Shown: in pieces, positions 4,110-5,210 of the stretch
How the letters are laid out: the number at the start of each line of letters is the position of its first letter
Numbering within the stretch: position 1 is the first letter of the stretch
NCBI GenBank assembly: GCA_938005345.1
Contig: CALLNG010000506.1
Coordinates: 1-5,210 of the forward strand
Source: an uncultured Clostridia bacterium
Lineage (GTDB): Bacteria > Bacillota > Clostridia > RUG12999
DNA length: 5,210 bases
Reading direction: 5' to 3'
Notes under the pieces: generated by a model
Database searches by the model: none
The model's input: the letters and a program-made list of their open reading frames with translations, nothing else
Told to the model about the DNA's origin: nothing
Made by a program: the position numbers and the translations under genes

Positions 4110-5210
4110 TTAAAATCCTTCTTGAATCCACATTCTTTTTTTATAAAATATTTTTTTCAAATTTTCTTGATTTTTTGCCTCTGCAAAGGCCGGAAAGGCG
4201 GCAAGCTGCTGCGCATCATACCGGCCGAGAATGCATTCTGAAAACAAAGAGACCGGCAACGTGATATCCGGCTGTTTTTGTGTTTGCTGCACCACCGTCC
4301 CTTGCGGTGAAAACTCCACTTGAAACGTCTCGTTATTCCAGGGGCAGGACTCGTCCAAAATTTGCAGGATCACGCTGCCTTCCCCTAGATATGTTGCCTG
4401 GTGCAGTACCTGCTGCACACATACGGCGCGTACCATGCCTTTATTATAACGGTTTTGCTTGACTCCAGTGTGTTCCCGGATATACGGTTCTAGCAGAACA
4501 TCCTCTGGAAGCGGCAGCCGCACCGTGTCATAATTTGCGGCAAACCCCGTCATAAAGGTTAACATAGCCTCCAGTGCCTCCTGGCTGCAAAACACAAGTT
4601 CCGAACAATCCATCACAACAGTTTTCCCTTCTTGCTTTGGACCCATGGTAAAATAACCGCCTGGTTGTCCATTTTCCATATGGTACAGGTAGGTATACAC
4701 ACGGTTTTGCCATGTTTTCTTTGTAAATGGCTTCCAGTCAATTTCCTCCCGCTGCGCTGCCAGATTGCGGTACGCAACAAACGCTGCATAAACTTGCTGG
4801 TACGGCAGCAATGCCTGCCCCTGCTCATAAAGCGAAAATGTTCCGCGAATTGGCTGTTTGGGCAAATTTCTCATAGGAATATCCCAATTGACCACCCTGC
4901 ATCCAAGTCCATACCCCAACTTTTCATAAAAAGCTGTGCTAAATGGATAAAGATAGGAAAATGCCTGGCCTTTTTCCCGCATGGCCGCAAAAGCTGTTTC
5001 TATGCAAGCCCGAACCGCCCCTCTCCTACGATACTGCGGAAATGTAGAGACATCCCCCACGCCGCCCATACCCACTATGTTTCCGTCAAACCAAACTTGA
5101 TAATCATAGCTTGCCACGCTGGAAAGGATCGCATCGCCTTCCACAGCAACAAACCGGTTCATCCAATCCCGTTCCCGGTGGTCCTGCGGCACGGCTCCCG
5201 GTATTTTGAG
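4110..5210 (-). CDS. Eis-like GNAT N-acetyltransferase with SCP2-like C-terminal domain (5' end beyond the window)
   Basis: A 366-residue fragment of the Eis family, cytoplasmic acetyl-CoA-dependent N-acetyltransferases built of two GNAT folds and a C-terminal sterol-carrier-protein-2-like domain. Counting from the window edge, MGGVGDVSTFPQYRRRGAVRA (48-68) is the strand 4/helix 3 acetyl-CoA site, with RRRGAV as the pyrophosphate loop. SYLYPFSTAFYEKLGYG (85-101) is a hallmark of the family, and its last tyrosine (Y100) probably matches catalytic Tyr126 of M. tuberculosis Eis. LFSECILGRYDAQQLAAF is typical of the SCP2-like part. The protein ends in Phe, as does M. tuberculosis Eis, whose terminal carboxylate takes part in catalysis. 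The frame stays open to the window edge, so the GTG at 5192 is unlikely to be the true start; the missing N-terminus is probably about 30-40 residues. Eis can acetylate aminoglycosides and other amines; the substrate here is unknown. The gene is G/C-richer than the central cluster (4201-4260: 32 of 60). Confidence 0.9.
   Translation of the reverse strand, partial: LKIPGAVPQDHRERDWMNRFVAVEGDAILSSVASYDYQVWFDGNIVGMGGVGDVSTFPQYRRRGAVRACIETAFAAMREKGQAFSYLYPFSTAFYEKLGYGLGCRVVNWDIPMRNLPKQPIRGTFSLYEQGQALLPYQQVYAAFVAYRNLAAQREEIDWKPFTKKTWQNRVYTYLYHMENGQPGGYFTMGPKQEGKTVVMDCSELVFCSQEALEAMLTFMTGFAANYDTVRLPLPEDVLLEPYIREHTGVKQNRYNKGMVRAVCVQQVLHQATYLGEGSVILQILDESCPWNNETFQVEFSPQGTVVQQTQKQPDITLPVSLFSECILGRYDAQQLAAFPAFAEAKNQENLKKIFYKKRMWIQEGF

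Noticed and set aside
3862..4113. 83-codon reading frame on the + strand filling the gap between the two leftward genes
   Set aside because: It starts with TTG without a ribosome binding site, internal ATGs (3895, 3994) also lack one, it runs antisense to the VTT promoter, and the protein resembles nothing I know.

Overview
The window looks like ordinary chromosomal DNA from a low-GC Gram-positive bacterium (Bacillota, probably Clostridia). The reasons are strong AGGAGG-type ribosome binding sites, use of GTG and TTG starts next to ATG, AT-rich intergenic DNA, and the protein families present. No rRNA, tRNA, CRISPR array, insertion sequence or phage gene was seen. There is no gene-free stretch longer than 300 bases; the longest are about 240 to 265 bases.

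Left edge (1-499): the first 87 codons of a MATE-family drug/metabolite exporter run leftwards out of the window. Its promoter is a textbook MerR-type promoter: TTGACT and TACAAT separated by an overlong 19-bp spacer, covered by an 18-bp near-perfect dyad. Facing it is a weaker promoter for the rightward genes.

Centre (500-3068), all on the + strand: a class I SAM-dependent methyltransferase, an HD-domain phosphohydrolase of the YedJ/YpgQ type, a Nudix hydrolase resembling Ap4A hydrolases, and a small MerR-family regulator of the AdhR/NmlR type with a cysteine (Cys53) where AdhR has its sensing cysteine. The group ends in a strong hairpin terminator that can work in both directions.

Right (3069-5210), both on the - strand: a six-segment membrane protein of the TVP38/TMEM64 (VTT, DedA-like) family, then, after a 253-base gap, an Eis-like GNAT N-acetyltransferase with an SCP2-like C-terminal domain, cut at its N-terminus by the window edge.

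How the parts may work together: the MerR gene and the MATE gene point away from each other, and the MATE promoter carries the kind of operator this MerR subfamily binds. The simplest reading is a divergent regulator/exporter pair, responding to a reactive or toxic small molecule, now separated by a more AT-rich cassette of methyltransferase, HD hydrolase and Nudix hydrolase. The last two would both act on nucleotides. This link is inference. Each gene belongs to a known family, and I see no clearly new system; the MerR-MATE arrangement and the cassette between them are the best leads.
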